Shown here in pieces: positions 44,138-52,008 of a DNA stretch of 64,000 bases. This DNA comes from Streptomyces sp. SM1 (lineage in GTDB: Bacteria; Actinomycetota; Actinomycetes; Streptomycetales; Streptomycetaceae): assembly GCF_002910825.1 (NCBI RefSeq), contig NZ_NEUB01000768.1, forward strand, positions 1-64,000, read 5' to 3'. Below the pieces are notes generated by a model. That model was not told the DNA's origin. It worked only from the letters and a program-made list of their open reading frames with translations, and searched no databases. The position numbers and the translations under genes are program-made. The first letter of the stretch is position 1, and the number at the start of each line of letters is the position of its first letter.

Positions 44138-44503
44138 CTAGAGCTCCAGATCCGGCTCGATCTCCTCCCGGTCGTCCTTGGGCTCGTAGTCGACCGATTC
44201 GATGATGTTCCGCGTGTTCGGATCGCGGCGCTGGTTCACGACCCTGTCGTGGGACTCCTCGAACCGCTGCTGCGCCGCTACGCGGTGGGCGGCATCGAGC
44301 TTCGCGCCGATGTTGCGCTCCCCGAACTCCATCATCGAGCCCAGCGCCGACTTCGTGCCCTGCTTGATCGCGTTGACGTTCGGCTTGTTCTGCGCCCGCT
44401 GCTGCTCCCATCGGCTCCGGTCCTCCGGCGTGACGTAGCCGAACATCCGCGCAAAACGTGAGCCGAACCTGACCTGCTGTCCCTCATTCTGTTCCTGGCT
44501 CAT
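44138..44503 (-). CDS. Hypothetical protein, 121 residues
   Basis: The ATG start follows AGGAAGG on the - strand. Charged and mostly helical (RMFGYVTPEDRSRWEQQRAQ, KLDAAHRVAAQQRFEESHDR) with an acidic end. It lies 41 nt downstream of the 579-residue gene in the RNA polymerase operon and is likely co-transcribed. Unrecognised. Confidence 0.6.
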   Translation of the reverse strand: MSQEQNEGQQVRFGSRFARMFGYVTPEDRSRWEQQRAQNKPNVNAIKQGTKSALGSMMEFGERNIGAKLDAAHRVAAQQRFEESHDRVVNQRRDPNTRNIIESVDYEPKDDREEIEPDLEL

Positions 44504-44544
44504 GGCCCTTCCTCCTGCTCCTTGTTCGTGTTCTCGGATCGCCC

Positions 44545-46284
44545 TCAGGCGGGCTGGTAGTCCTCGGAATCGGCCTCAGCGTTCGGGCTCTCGTTCTGCG
44601 GGCCGGCCTCCTGCTCGGACGACGGACCCGTAGGGCGCGACCGCGGCTTGAGCCGCTGCTCCTCGAAGAAGGCACCCGGGTCGTCGACCGCCGTCTGCAG
44701 CGTCTGCTGCCAGTTCTCCCCGAGGCTCCGCTTCAGCTCGGCCTCAAGATCCGGGTACTTCTCGTTCACCGCCTCCATCGCGTCGACGTAAGCGTTGGAG
44801 TAGACCCGCTGCTGCTCCTCGGGCGGCAGGCCGTCGATGTCCATGCTCGCGATCATCACCTCGGACTGGTCCAGGCGGTGCTGGAGCGTGTCGGGCAGTC
44901 CGCTGGTGTCCAGGCCCTGCTTCTGTGCCGCGAAGCCGACCAGGTAGCCGAGCATGTTGCCCCCGTAGCCCTCTTGGTCGCTGCGGCCCAGCGCGTCGAG
45001 CAGCGAGGTCTTCATCGTCTCGGCGAGCTGGACCTGGTGGGCGTCCGCATCCATGGGCCGGCGCAGCGTGAACATCCCGTCCTCGGGCAGACGCTGACCC
45101 AGCTGGTCGTCGAACTCCCCGCTCCAGACCGTGCGGACCCGGTCGGAGCCTGCGATCCGCTCCTCGTGCGCGGGAGCCTTGACGATCCGGCCGTGGGCCA
45201 CGCCGTTGAACATCGTGCGCAGCTCGGGCTCGTACTCCATCCGCTCGCCGATGATCATTCGCGCGCGCTGGACGACCTCCTGGCGCTCCAGGCCGTCTTC
45301 GCGCATCTGCTCGTGCAGCCGCTTGCGCATCGCCCGGTAGGTGTCGCGGATCAGGCCGGCGTCCGCGCCCGGCTCACGCATCTTCCAGAAGGCGTTCTCC
45401 ATGAGCGCGACCTCGGTCATGGCTGCCGAGTCCGGGGTGAACATCTCCCGGTGGCCGCGCTCACGGTGCTGCATGGCGTCGAAGCGCTTGCGCCACTTCT
45501 TCGTCAGGTGGTCACGCGGATCGGTGCTGCCGATGAGGCGCTCGCGCCGGGCGTCGCTCGGCACGTCCTTGAAGATCCTCTGCCGGTGCGCGATGCCGCG
45601 CTCGGCAGAGGCGATCATGCCGCGGGTCCTGGTGTCGATGCGTTCCTGGATCTTGTCCTTGAGGGGCTGAAGGTAGCTGTCCATCTCCTTCTTGAAGTCC
45701 GGGGCGAGCATCCGCATCGTCATCACCATGCCGACGGCCTGGATGATCGAGTTGGCATTCACTCCGCGCGAAAGCGGCTTGAGACATGACTGCATCATCA
45801 TCTGCATGTAGACGTGGTGCATGACGCCGAGCTCCTGCGTCCGTTCCTCGTCGTTGAAGCCGGGCACCAGCAGCTTCGAGTCACGCAGCGAGGCCATGTA
45901 CTTCTCGCCGGCCAGCCGCGTCTCCGCCCGAAGCTTGAGCAGCTGCTCGCGCTGTTCCAGGCCCTCGGTCTCGTCCTCTGCCCGGTCGACGTCGATCCCG
46001 TGCACGCGCTCGCGGTCGGCCATCCGATCCTGTGTCTTCGCGCCGAAGAACCCGCGGGCGCGGTCCCGGAGCCGCTCGCGCCAGGCGCGCGAACCGTCTG
46101 CGTCCTCCGGTCCGGGCTCGTCGATCACCTCGGCGTCGATCGGCTCGTTCGAGCGCGAGTCCCAGTAGGCGTATGCGCTGCTCTGCGGCTCGTCGGCCTG
46201 CTGCCGATCGTCGTCCACCGGAAGCTCCTTGGCCGCGCGCGGGCGGCCCGCAGGGCCCGTTCCCAGTTCCTTGTGCTGTGCCAT
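44545..46284 (-). CDS. Unrecognised protein coupled to the RNA polymerase gene
   Basis: 579 residues from ATG 46284, which follows the polymerase stop by one base (TGAAATG), so the two are translationally coupled. The N-terminal ~110 residues are disordered and acidic. The remainder is almost entirely helical (REQLLKLRAETRLAGEKYMA, GVNANSIIQAVGMVMTMRML). No sigma-factor region 2 or 4 motif, no catalytic signature and no membrane helix. A short disordered C-terminus follows. The coupling suggests a 1:1 partner of the polymerase, for example a promoter-recognition, clamp or assembly factor. That is inference. Confidence 0.75.
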   Translation of the reverse strand: MAQHKELGTGPAGRPRAAKELPVDDDRQQADEPQSSAYAYWDSRSNEPIDAEVIDEPGPEDADGSRAWRERLRDRARGFFGAKTQDRMADRERVHGIDVDRAEDETEGLEQREQLLKLRAETRLAGEKYMASLRDSKLLVPGFNDEERTQELGVMHHVYMQMMMQSCLKPLSRGVNANSIIQAVGMVMTMRMLAPDFKKEMDSYLQPLKDKIQERIDTRTRGMIASAERGIAHRQRIFKDVPSDARRERLIGSTDPRDHLTKKWRKRFDAMQHRERGHREMFTPDSAAMTEVALMENAFWKMREPGADAGLIRDTYRAMRKRLHEQMREDGLERQEVVQRARMIIGERMEYEPELRTMFNGVAHGRIVKAPAHEERIAGSDRVRTVWSGEFDDQLGQRLPEDGMFTLRRPMDADAHQVQLAETMKTSLLDALGRSDQEGYGGNMLGYLVGFAAQKQGLDTSGLPDTLQHRLDQSEVMIASMDIDGLPPEEQQRVYSNAYVDAMEAVNEKYPDLEAELKRSLGENWQQTLQTAVDDPGAFFEEQRLKPRSRPTGPSSEQEAGPQNESPNAEADSEDYQPA

Positions 46285-46285
46285 T

Positions 46286-49200
46286 TCAGTAGCCCGCCCC
46301 GTAGTCGTCGTCGCCCTGCGGCTGATCGATCTCGATGCTCGGCGTGTAGACCGGGCGCGACGCGCCCACGCCCACGGCATGCGCAGAGCGGCGGTGCGAG
46401 CCGCGGGTGCGGGAGGCCCCCGCGTCCTGAGAGATCACGTCGCGCTTGACCGCCGAGTCATCGACGGCGATCGCAGCGCTGTCCAGGCCCTGCGCCTCGG
46501 CGGAGCTCAGCTGATCGAGCTGCCGGGACATCTCCGCCCGGGCCTTCCGGGTCCCCGAGGACGCGAACTGCTCGTTCTTCTCGCCGTCGTAGACGCTCTC
46601 GCGGTTCTTGGCCGCCTGCACGAGCGCCTCGAAGCCACCGCCGTAGGCCATCCGGTCCATGACGGTGCCCCGCAGCGACGGGTCCTCTTCGAGGTTGCGG
46701 ATGAGCCCGGTTTTCGGGTCCTCCAGCGAACTGGCCACGCGGGCCACGTAGGCCGGGTTGACCGTGACGCCGAAGCCCTCCTTGGACTCGTAGAACTCGA
46801 TGAACTTCTTCTCCCACTCCTCGGCCGTGGCCTGGACGGGCTCACCGTCGAGGAATGCCGTGCGCCACTGACCGGGGCCGACGTGTTCGATGCTTCGGCC
46901 CCTCCAGAGCTCGCGGCCGGGGCCCTGGAGCATCGCGTACTTGTGCCGGGCCTCGGCGGCGTCGTGCTTGGCCTGCAGGATCGACTGGGTCACCGGGTAG
47001 GTGACCTCCAGGACGGCCTTGAGGTCTTCGCCGCGCAGCGCGCGCACGGCGCGCTGGCTGAATGAGCCGCCCAGGCCGGTGCCGTGAGCCTTGATCGCCG
47101 TGGCGAACATCGAGGCTTCCTGGTCGGCCTGCGTGATGCCGGGCGTGCCCTGCGCATCGCCCAGGTTCCGGGCGTAGTCGGTGAGCTTCTTCTCGCTGCC
47201 CTTGGCACCGGTCTTGACGCAGACCTCGCGCACGCTCTGCAGGTGCGCCTCGCGGTCCGAGAACGTCAGTGCCGCGCCGAACTCGCCACGCTGCGCCTGG
47301 CGGTACAGCGCGCTCAGCTCCTCCGTCACGACCTGCTGGTCGAGCTTGATGTCCTCAGGCGACTCTGCGCCCGTGAGCGCTTGCAGCCGGAGCCGGTTCG
47401 CCTCGCTGCGCGAGCTCTCCAGCTCCTCAGCCAGAGCAGTGTCCTTGGAGAGCGCGACCTGGGTGTCCAGCGAGACCTGCATGGCCAGCGGGTGCGAGCC
47501 GTCGCCCTTGACCACGCCGGTGTCCAGCAGGTTGGCCGGCACCGAGAGCTTCGCCAGGGCTTCCCCCTTGGCGGCCTCGCTGTGCAGCTTCACCACGGCG
47601 ACCGCGTCGCCGTCGAAGTCGCCGTCGAAGCAGGCGTCCATCACCGGGTTGATCGCGGCACCGGTGAGCCGGTCGTCGATCGCGACCCGCATGTAACGCA
47701 CGCCGGCGTCACGGAGCACCGGGTCACGCCACACCAGCGCGTGGTCACCCTCGGCCAGCCCCAGCTGCTCGGCCTTGACCGAGCTCAGCGCAACCTGGTC
47801 GACGTCCAGCCGCGGGTCCGCAGTCCACACCATCGTCGCCGAGTCGGTCAACCGCGAGGCCATCAGCCCGGTCTTGAAGATGTTGTTCTTGCCCGTGAGC
47901 ACCCGGTTCTGCACGTCGGTCGTGATCGCCTCGAAGGCGCGCTGAGCGCGCGAGACCGACTCGCTCATGCCGCGGCGCACCTCGGAGCGCTTTTCCGCGG
48001 ACAGACCCTGGCCGTCCAGCTGCTCGGTCATGTAGCGGTAGCGGCAGGCCTCGACGAAGACGTCCTGGTAGCTGCGGGTGTAGTCGTGCGTGACGGAGGA
48101 CCCGTCCTCGAACTCCTGGCCACTGCGCAGATGTGAGGACATCACCGGCAGCTTCCACGAGCTCGCGCTCATCGTCTCGGTCTGCTCACCGGTCGGATAC
48201 GTGAGCGGGAACGGGATCTCCATGTCGCCGCCGCGGTCGCCGATGAGATCGCCGAAGGACTTGCGCATCGCCGTGGTGTTCAGTCCCGGGAGCTGGCCCT
48301 CCTTGCGCGGCTGAGTGCGCAGCAGCTCGGGCATCGGGATGAACCGGCGCTCGGGGCGCTCGTCGATGCCCTCGGCCTGGCCGACCACCCGCAGTGTGCC
48401 GTCAGCCTCCATGTCCATGCCGGTCACCAGCAGGTACTCGCGCAGGTTCGACTCGGCCCCGCTGTTGTGGCCGTAGAACTCGCGCATGATCGCCGGGCAG
48501 TCCTGAGACTGCAGCGCCCAGGCCAGCTGCGAGGAGGCTTTGCGGCCCTTGCCAGCACGCACCTGCTCGTCGTCGTAGATCTTTGTCTTCTCGTCGACGG
48601 CCATGTGGGTGACCACGAAGCGCATCTCGCCCAGGGCACTCGGCCGCAGTTCTCCGTTGGGGGAGCGCAGGTCGGAGACGTTTCCGCTCATCAGCTCGCG
48701 CGCCGAGCCCGCGTTGCGCCGGGAGATCAGGCTGAACGGGCTCATCACTACGTCCAGGCCCGGGTTGGTCCGGAACCAGTTGACCTCTTCGACGACATCC
48801 TGCTCCTGCGCGTCCTGCAGCGGCATGTCCCGGTCGACGATCAGCGAGATCACGCCCTTGTTGCCGTGCAGATCCGAGATCTTGTCGCCCACGACGAGAT
48901 CGCGCTCCTGGCCGCCGGCGCCGCGGATGCGGTGGCGCTCGGCGAACTCCTTCGACACCACGATCGGGTCATCAGCCGTCCAGCCGCCGAAGGTCATCAG
49001 CGCCGTCTTCGCCGGCGCGGTGACCTCAGAAGACTGCATGATCGTCGAGGCCGTCATCTGCTGGCGGTCGAACGGGTCGTACCGCAGCGTCTCGAGCTCG
49101 GGGAGAGCCATGAGCGGCGCACGCTGTCCGGCCACGCTCTCGTCGCCCGGCACGATCCGGCCGTCGGCGTCGACCTGGGCCTGAGTGGTCAGGTACCGCA

Positions 49201-51832
49201 CGATGCCCTGGTTGGTCGCGCCTCCGGTCATCACCGGGTCGAAGTAGCCGCTGGGCGCAGCGACGTTGTTCCGGTCCTTGCCGGTGAGTACCGTCATGTT
49301 CCGCCCGCCGGTGAGCCGCCAGGCGTCGAAGCGGTTGTCGTCAGCCGGGTCAGTTTGGTCGCGCTGGGCCCGGTACTCGGCGTAGATCGTCGAGCCGGCC
49401 TTGATTTCGTTGGAGTAGCGCACACGGCGCGCCTCGGTCTGCAGGATCGCGGCCGTCCACTCGTCCAGGTGCTCCTTGATCTCGCCGGTGGACTCGTCGA
49501 GCTGGTACGTGGTGGCGCGCTCGATGAAGTCGATCGGGTGCTTCGTGCCGTACAGCTGCGAGTAGACCGCGTTGAGCGAGGAGGGCTCGCCGGTCTCGCT
49601 GCGCCCGGCGATGAGGTCGCCGGCGATCTGGTACTGGATGCGCTCGTGCATGAGCTGCTCGTAGCCGCGCAGGCGCGTGCGTTCCTCGACCGAGGTCGGA
49701 GCCTCGCCCGGAGTCTGGGCCGTGATCGTGGCCTCGTAGCCCGGCACGACCAGGGCGTTATCCCCGCTGGCGAAGGCGGTGGTGATCTCGCCGTACTCGC
49801 CGACATCGAAGACCTGGCCGATCTCACCCGAGATCGGAGTCCCCTTGCCGTCACGGCGCTGCTTCTCGCCGCTCCAGCGGATGACGCCCTGCTCGTCGAC
49901 CAGGATCTCGGAGACCGTCGCCGCGTTGCGCTCGATGCTCTCGCGCACGGTGGCCCCGATGCGCCGCATGAATGCAGATTCGTGATCGGCGATCGGCACG
50001 GAGCGCTCGGCGTTGAAACGGACGAGCCGGTCCTTGAACCGGGTCGTCTGGAAGGTCGAGCCCATCATCTCGTCGGGGGAGATTCCGCAACGACGAAGCG
50101 CCGAGGCGAGGTTGTCGAGGTTCGACCACTGCCCGGTGGGGCTGGTCATGTACCGCGCCACCCGGTCCGGGTTGAAGCGCTGGTCGACCCACTCGCCGTC
50201 GACGTCGTGGGGCTCCGCCTCCCAGGTCCCGATGAGTTCGAAGGGGACGTCCTCGGCGTGCTGCCGGACCTTCTCGACGGCGGTGCCGCCGTAGACGAGG
50301 TTGCCCATCTCGGGCACCTCCTCGGCCTGCAACTCGCCGATCTCCTCCAGCCTTTCCTGGTACATCTCTTCGGTCGCCCCCGGGCGCAGCAGATCGCTGT
50401 GCGCGCCGGTGAGGACGTCCCAGTAGGAGCGCTGGATCGCAGCGACCTCAGAGTCAGCCGAGTACTCCGGCGGCTCGATCGCATCCAGCTGTCCGCCGGT
50501 TCGCTCCAGCTCGGCCTCAGCACGAGCGATCAGGTCTTCGACGCCAAGAGCTGCCTGCAGGTTCTGCCGCGCGCTCTCGACGGCGGCCTTCGCGTAGGCC
50601 TCAGCGGGCTGGGCGTCGATGAAGAAGGTCGGCAGGGAGCGGTTCTTCGCGTCCCGGCGCAGCATCACCTTCGACCCGGGCCGGGGACCGGACTCGCCCG
50701 GGGCCACATAGTTGCCGACCACGAACATCGACTCCCGGTCGACGTGGTAGCTGTCGGGCACATCCACCAGCGTGCGGCCACGGCCGCGCTCCTGGTGCGT
50801 CGTGCCCATCTCGCCGGCGGCGTGCCCCGGAAGATCCGTGCGCTCGATGCGGTGGCCCTGGGCGAAGCGCAGCAGCTGAACGGCTTCCGTCGGCGAGGGG
50901 GAGTAGACCGCCATGCCGCCGGGGACCCGGTAGTTCGTCGAGTAGCGCAGCACGGTGCCGTTGTCGTAAATCCGGGCTCCGGCGTACTCCTCCTGGCGCG
51001 TGTCGGTGAGGCGGATCTCCATGCCGGTCTGGGCGATCTTCGCCTTGATCTGACCGGGCTCGCGGTCGCGCATCACCTCGTAGGACACGCCCTGGGCCTT
51101 CAGCTCTTCGAGCAGTGCTGCCGAGCGTGCCACGGCGCGCCGGGACATGAAGCGGTTGCGGTCGACACGGTTCGTCTGGGGATCCCGGCCGCCGTCGATG
51201 ACCCACTCGCGGACCTGGTCGTACTCCTGCTGGCTCATCTTGTCCATCAGCGCGGTGAGCCCAGCGGCGTCATCGTTCGTCATCGCTCGGCCGGCCTCGA
51301 AAGGTTTGCCCTCGTCGTCGATGCGCCAGAGCACCATGTTCCCGCGACGGGGATCGGCCAGGGTCTCCACCTCGCCGCCGGCCACGCGTGCGATCGTCTC
51401 GTCCGGCAGGTACACCAGCGCAGTCCCGGCGCGCTTCACGGTCGCGCGTTCGGACCAGTCGGGGTCGTAGGGGCTGATCGGCAGCCGGGCCGACTTCGGG
51501 TCGGCCTGGGCACCGACGCCGGTGGCACGGATGAACTCCCGCTGCGACTGCTGGTAGCTCTCGTTCTGCGGGGAATGGTCACCGAACTGCGGCTCGTAGT
51601 CGGACACCTTCTCCGCGAATGCCTGGTCGATGGCGGTGAGGCAGTCCGTGGCGCCCAGCCGCGGGTCGGCCAGCGCGGTGCCCCGCTGTCCGAGGATCTC
51701 GTCGACCCGGGCGCGGATCGCCTTGGCCTGGGAGATCGGGATGACCTGTCCGGTCTGATCCCGGGCCTGCTCGACTGCCTTGTAGTAGACGTACTCATAG
51801 AAGTACCTGCGCAGTCCGTGTGCCTTCTTCAT
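46286..51832 (-). CDS. Single-chain RNA polymerase: fused beta / beta-prime homologue
   Basis: 1848 residues from ATG 51832; GGAGG lies 10 nt upstream, with a TTG 6 nt earlier as the alternative. The first ~950 residues are unrecognised. Then come beta-subunit signatures: ADDPIVVSKEF (as beta GYNyEDAIvxS), GDKISDLHGNKGVISLIVDR (~980-1000, both catalytic-region lysines kept) and LDVVMSPFSLISRRNAG (as beta VDIVLNPLGVPSRMNIG). About 400 residues later come beta-prime signatures: a GKNNIFKTGLMASRL block, WRDPVLRDAGVRYMRV (as RAPTLHRLG), the catalytic DGDFDGDAVAVVKL (~1398-1411; all three Asp of NADFDGD kept), and a bridge-helix-like KTGAKGSEKKL (~1540). It is much more compact than bacterial beta plus beta-prime. 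Relatives in kind are the single-chain two-barrel enzymes of some phages (YonO, crAss-like). Confidence 0.9.
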   Translation of the reverse strand: MKKAHGLRRYFYEYVYYKAVEQARDQTGQVIPISQAKAIRARVDEILGQRGTALADPRLGATDCLTAIDQAFAEKVSDYEPQFGDHSPQNESYQQSQREFIRATGVGAQADPKSARLPISPYDPDWSERATVKRAGTALVYLPDETIARVAGGEVETLADPRRGNMVLWRIDDEGKPFEAGRAMTNDDAAGLTALMDKMSQQEYDQVREWVIDGGRDPQTNRVDRNRFMSRRAVARSAALLEELKAQGVSYEVMRDREPGQIKAKIAQTGMEIRLTDTRQEEYAGARIYDNGTVLRYSTNYRVPGGMAVYSPSPTEAVQLLRFAQGHRIERTDLPGHAAGEMGTTHQERGRGRTLVDVPDSYHVDRESMFVVGNYVAPGESGPRPGSKVMLRRDAKNRSLPTFFIDAQPAEAYAKAAVESARQNLQAALGVEDLIARAEAELERTGGQLDAIEPPEYSADSEVAAIQRSYWDVLTGAHSDLLRPGATEEMYQERLEEIGELQAEEVPEMGNLVYGGTAVEKVRQHAEDVPFELIGTWEAEPHDVDGEWVDQRFNPDRVARYMTSPTGQWSNLDNLASALRRCGISPDEMMGSTFQTTRFKDRLVRFNAERSVPIADHESAFMRRIGATVRESIERNAATVSEILVDEQGVIRWSGEKQRRDGKGTPISGEIGQVFDVGEYGEITTAFASGDNALVVPGYEATITAQTPGEAPTSVEERTRLRGYEQLMHERIQYQIAGDLIAGRSETGEPSSLNAVYSQLYGTKHPIDFIERATTYQLDESTGEIKEHLDEWTAAILQTEARRVRYSNEIKAGSTIYAEYRAQRDQTDPADDNRFDAWRLTGGRNMTVLTGKDRNNVAAPSGYFDPVMTGGATNQGIVRYLTTQAQVDADGRIVPGDESVAGQRAPLMALPELETLRYDPFDRQQMTASTIMQSSEVTAPAKTALMTFGGWTADDPIVVSKEFAERHRIRGAGGQERDLVVGDKISDLHGNKGVISLIVDRDMPLQDAQEQDVVEEVNWFRTNPGLDVVMSPFSLISRRNAGSARELMSGNVSDLRSPNGELRPSALGEMRFVVTHMAVDEKTKIYDDEQVRAGKGRKASSQLAWALQSQDCPAIMREFYGHNSGAESNLREYLLVTGMDMEADGTLRVVGQAEGIDERPERRFIPMPELLRTQPRKEGQLPGLNTTAMRKSFGDLIGDRGGDMEIPFPLTYPTGEQTETMSASSWKLPVMSSHLRSGQEFEDGSSVTHDYTRSYQDVFVEACRYRYMTEQLDGQGLSAEKRSEVRRGMSESVSRAQRAFEAITTDVQNRVLTGKNNIFKTGLMASRLTDSATMVWTADPRLDVDQVALSSVKAEQLGLAEGDHALVWRDPVLRDAGVRYMRVAIDDRLTGAAINPVMDACFDGDFDGDAVAVVKLHSEAAKGEALAKLSVPANLLDTGVVKGDGSHPLAMQVSLDTQVALSKDTALAEELESSRSEANRLRLQALTGAESPEDIKLDQQVVTEELSALYRQAQRGEFGAALTFSDREAHLQSVREVCVKTGAKGSEKKLTDYARNLGDAQGTPGITQADQEASMFATAIKAHGTGLGGSFSQRAVRALRGEDLKAVLEVTYPVTQSILQAKHDAAEARHKYAMLQGPGRELWRGRSIEHVGPGQWRTAFLDGEPVQATAEEWEKKFIEFYESKEGFGVTVNPAYVARVASSLEDPKTGLIRNLEEDPSLRGTVMDRMAYGGGFEALVQAAKNRESVYDGEKNEQFASSGTRKARAEMSRQLDQLSSAEAQGLDSAAIAVDDSAVKRDVISQDAGASRTRGSHRRSAHAVGVGASRPVYTPSIEIDQPQGDDDYGAGY

Positions 51833-51886
51833 AGTCAATCAGCCTCCTGCGGACGCTCGGGGTTACATAAGCATGTATAGAGCCTA

Positions 51887-51903
51887 CTCTGCCTATCGAA
51901 AGG
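51887..51903 (-). promoter_or_regulatory. CGATAG element before the RNA polymerase gene
   Basis: On the - strand, CTTTCGATAGGCAGAG sits about 59 nt before the start. ATAG...CTAT (51877-51896) forms a partial dyad with it. Confidence 0.4.
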
Positions 51904-51924
51904 AAGTGAGGGATCATCCAGAAA

Positions 51925-51976
51925 GGCCAGTGCCGAGGCAGTCTCCCTTAGTCGAGAGACGACCTCGGCACTGGCC
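51925..51976 (-). terminator. Terminator hairpin after the coupling-protein gene
   Basis: A 14-bp stem (GGCCAGTGCCGAGG and its complement) with a 24-nt loop, 33 nt beyond the stop of the VirD4-like gene. Confidence 0.8.
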
Positions 51977-52008
51977 GTGATCCTTGGCTGGCCCCAAGTG
52001 GCCGTCGG

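Noticed and set aside
44545-46284. The 579-residue protein as a sigma factor
   Set aside because: No region 2 or region 4 signature visible by eye, so I left it unassigned.
48467-51880. A 1137-residue open frame on the + strand opposite the RNA polymerase gene
   Set aside because: It mirrors a GC-rich real gene, has no ribosome-binding site or domain, and is Val/Leu/Arg/Asp-biased as expected for an antisense shadow.
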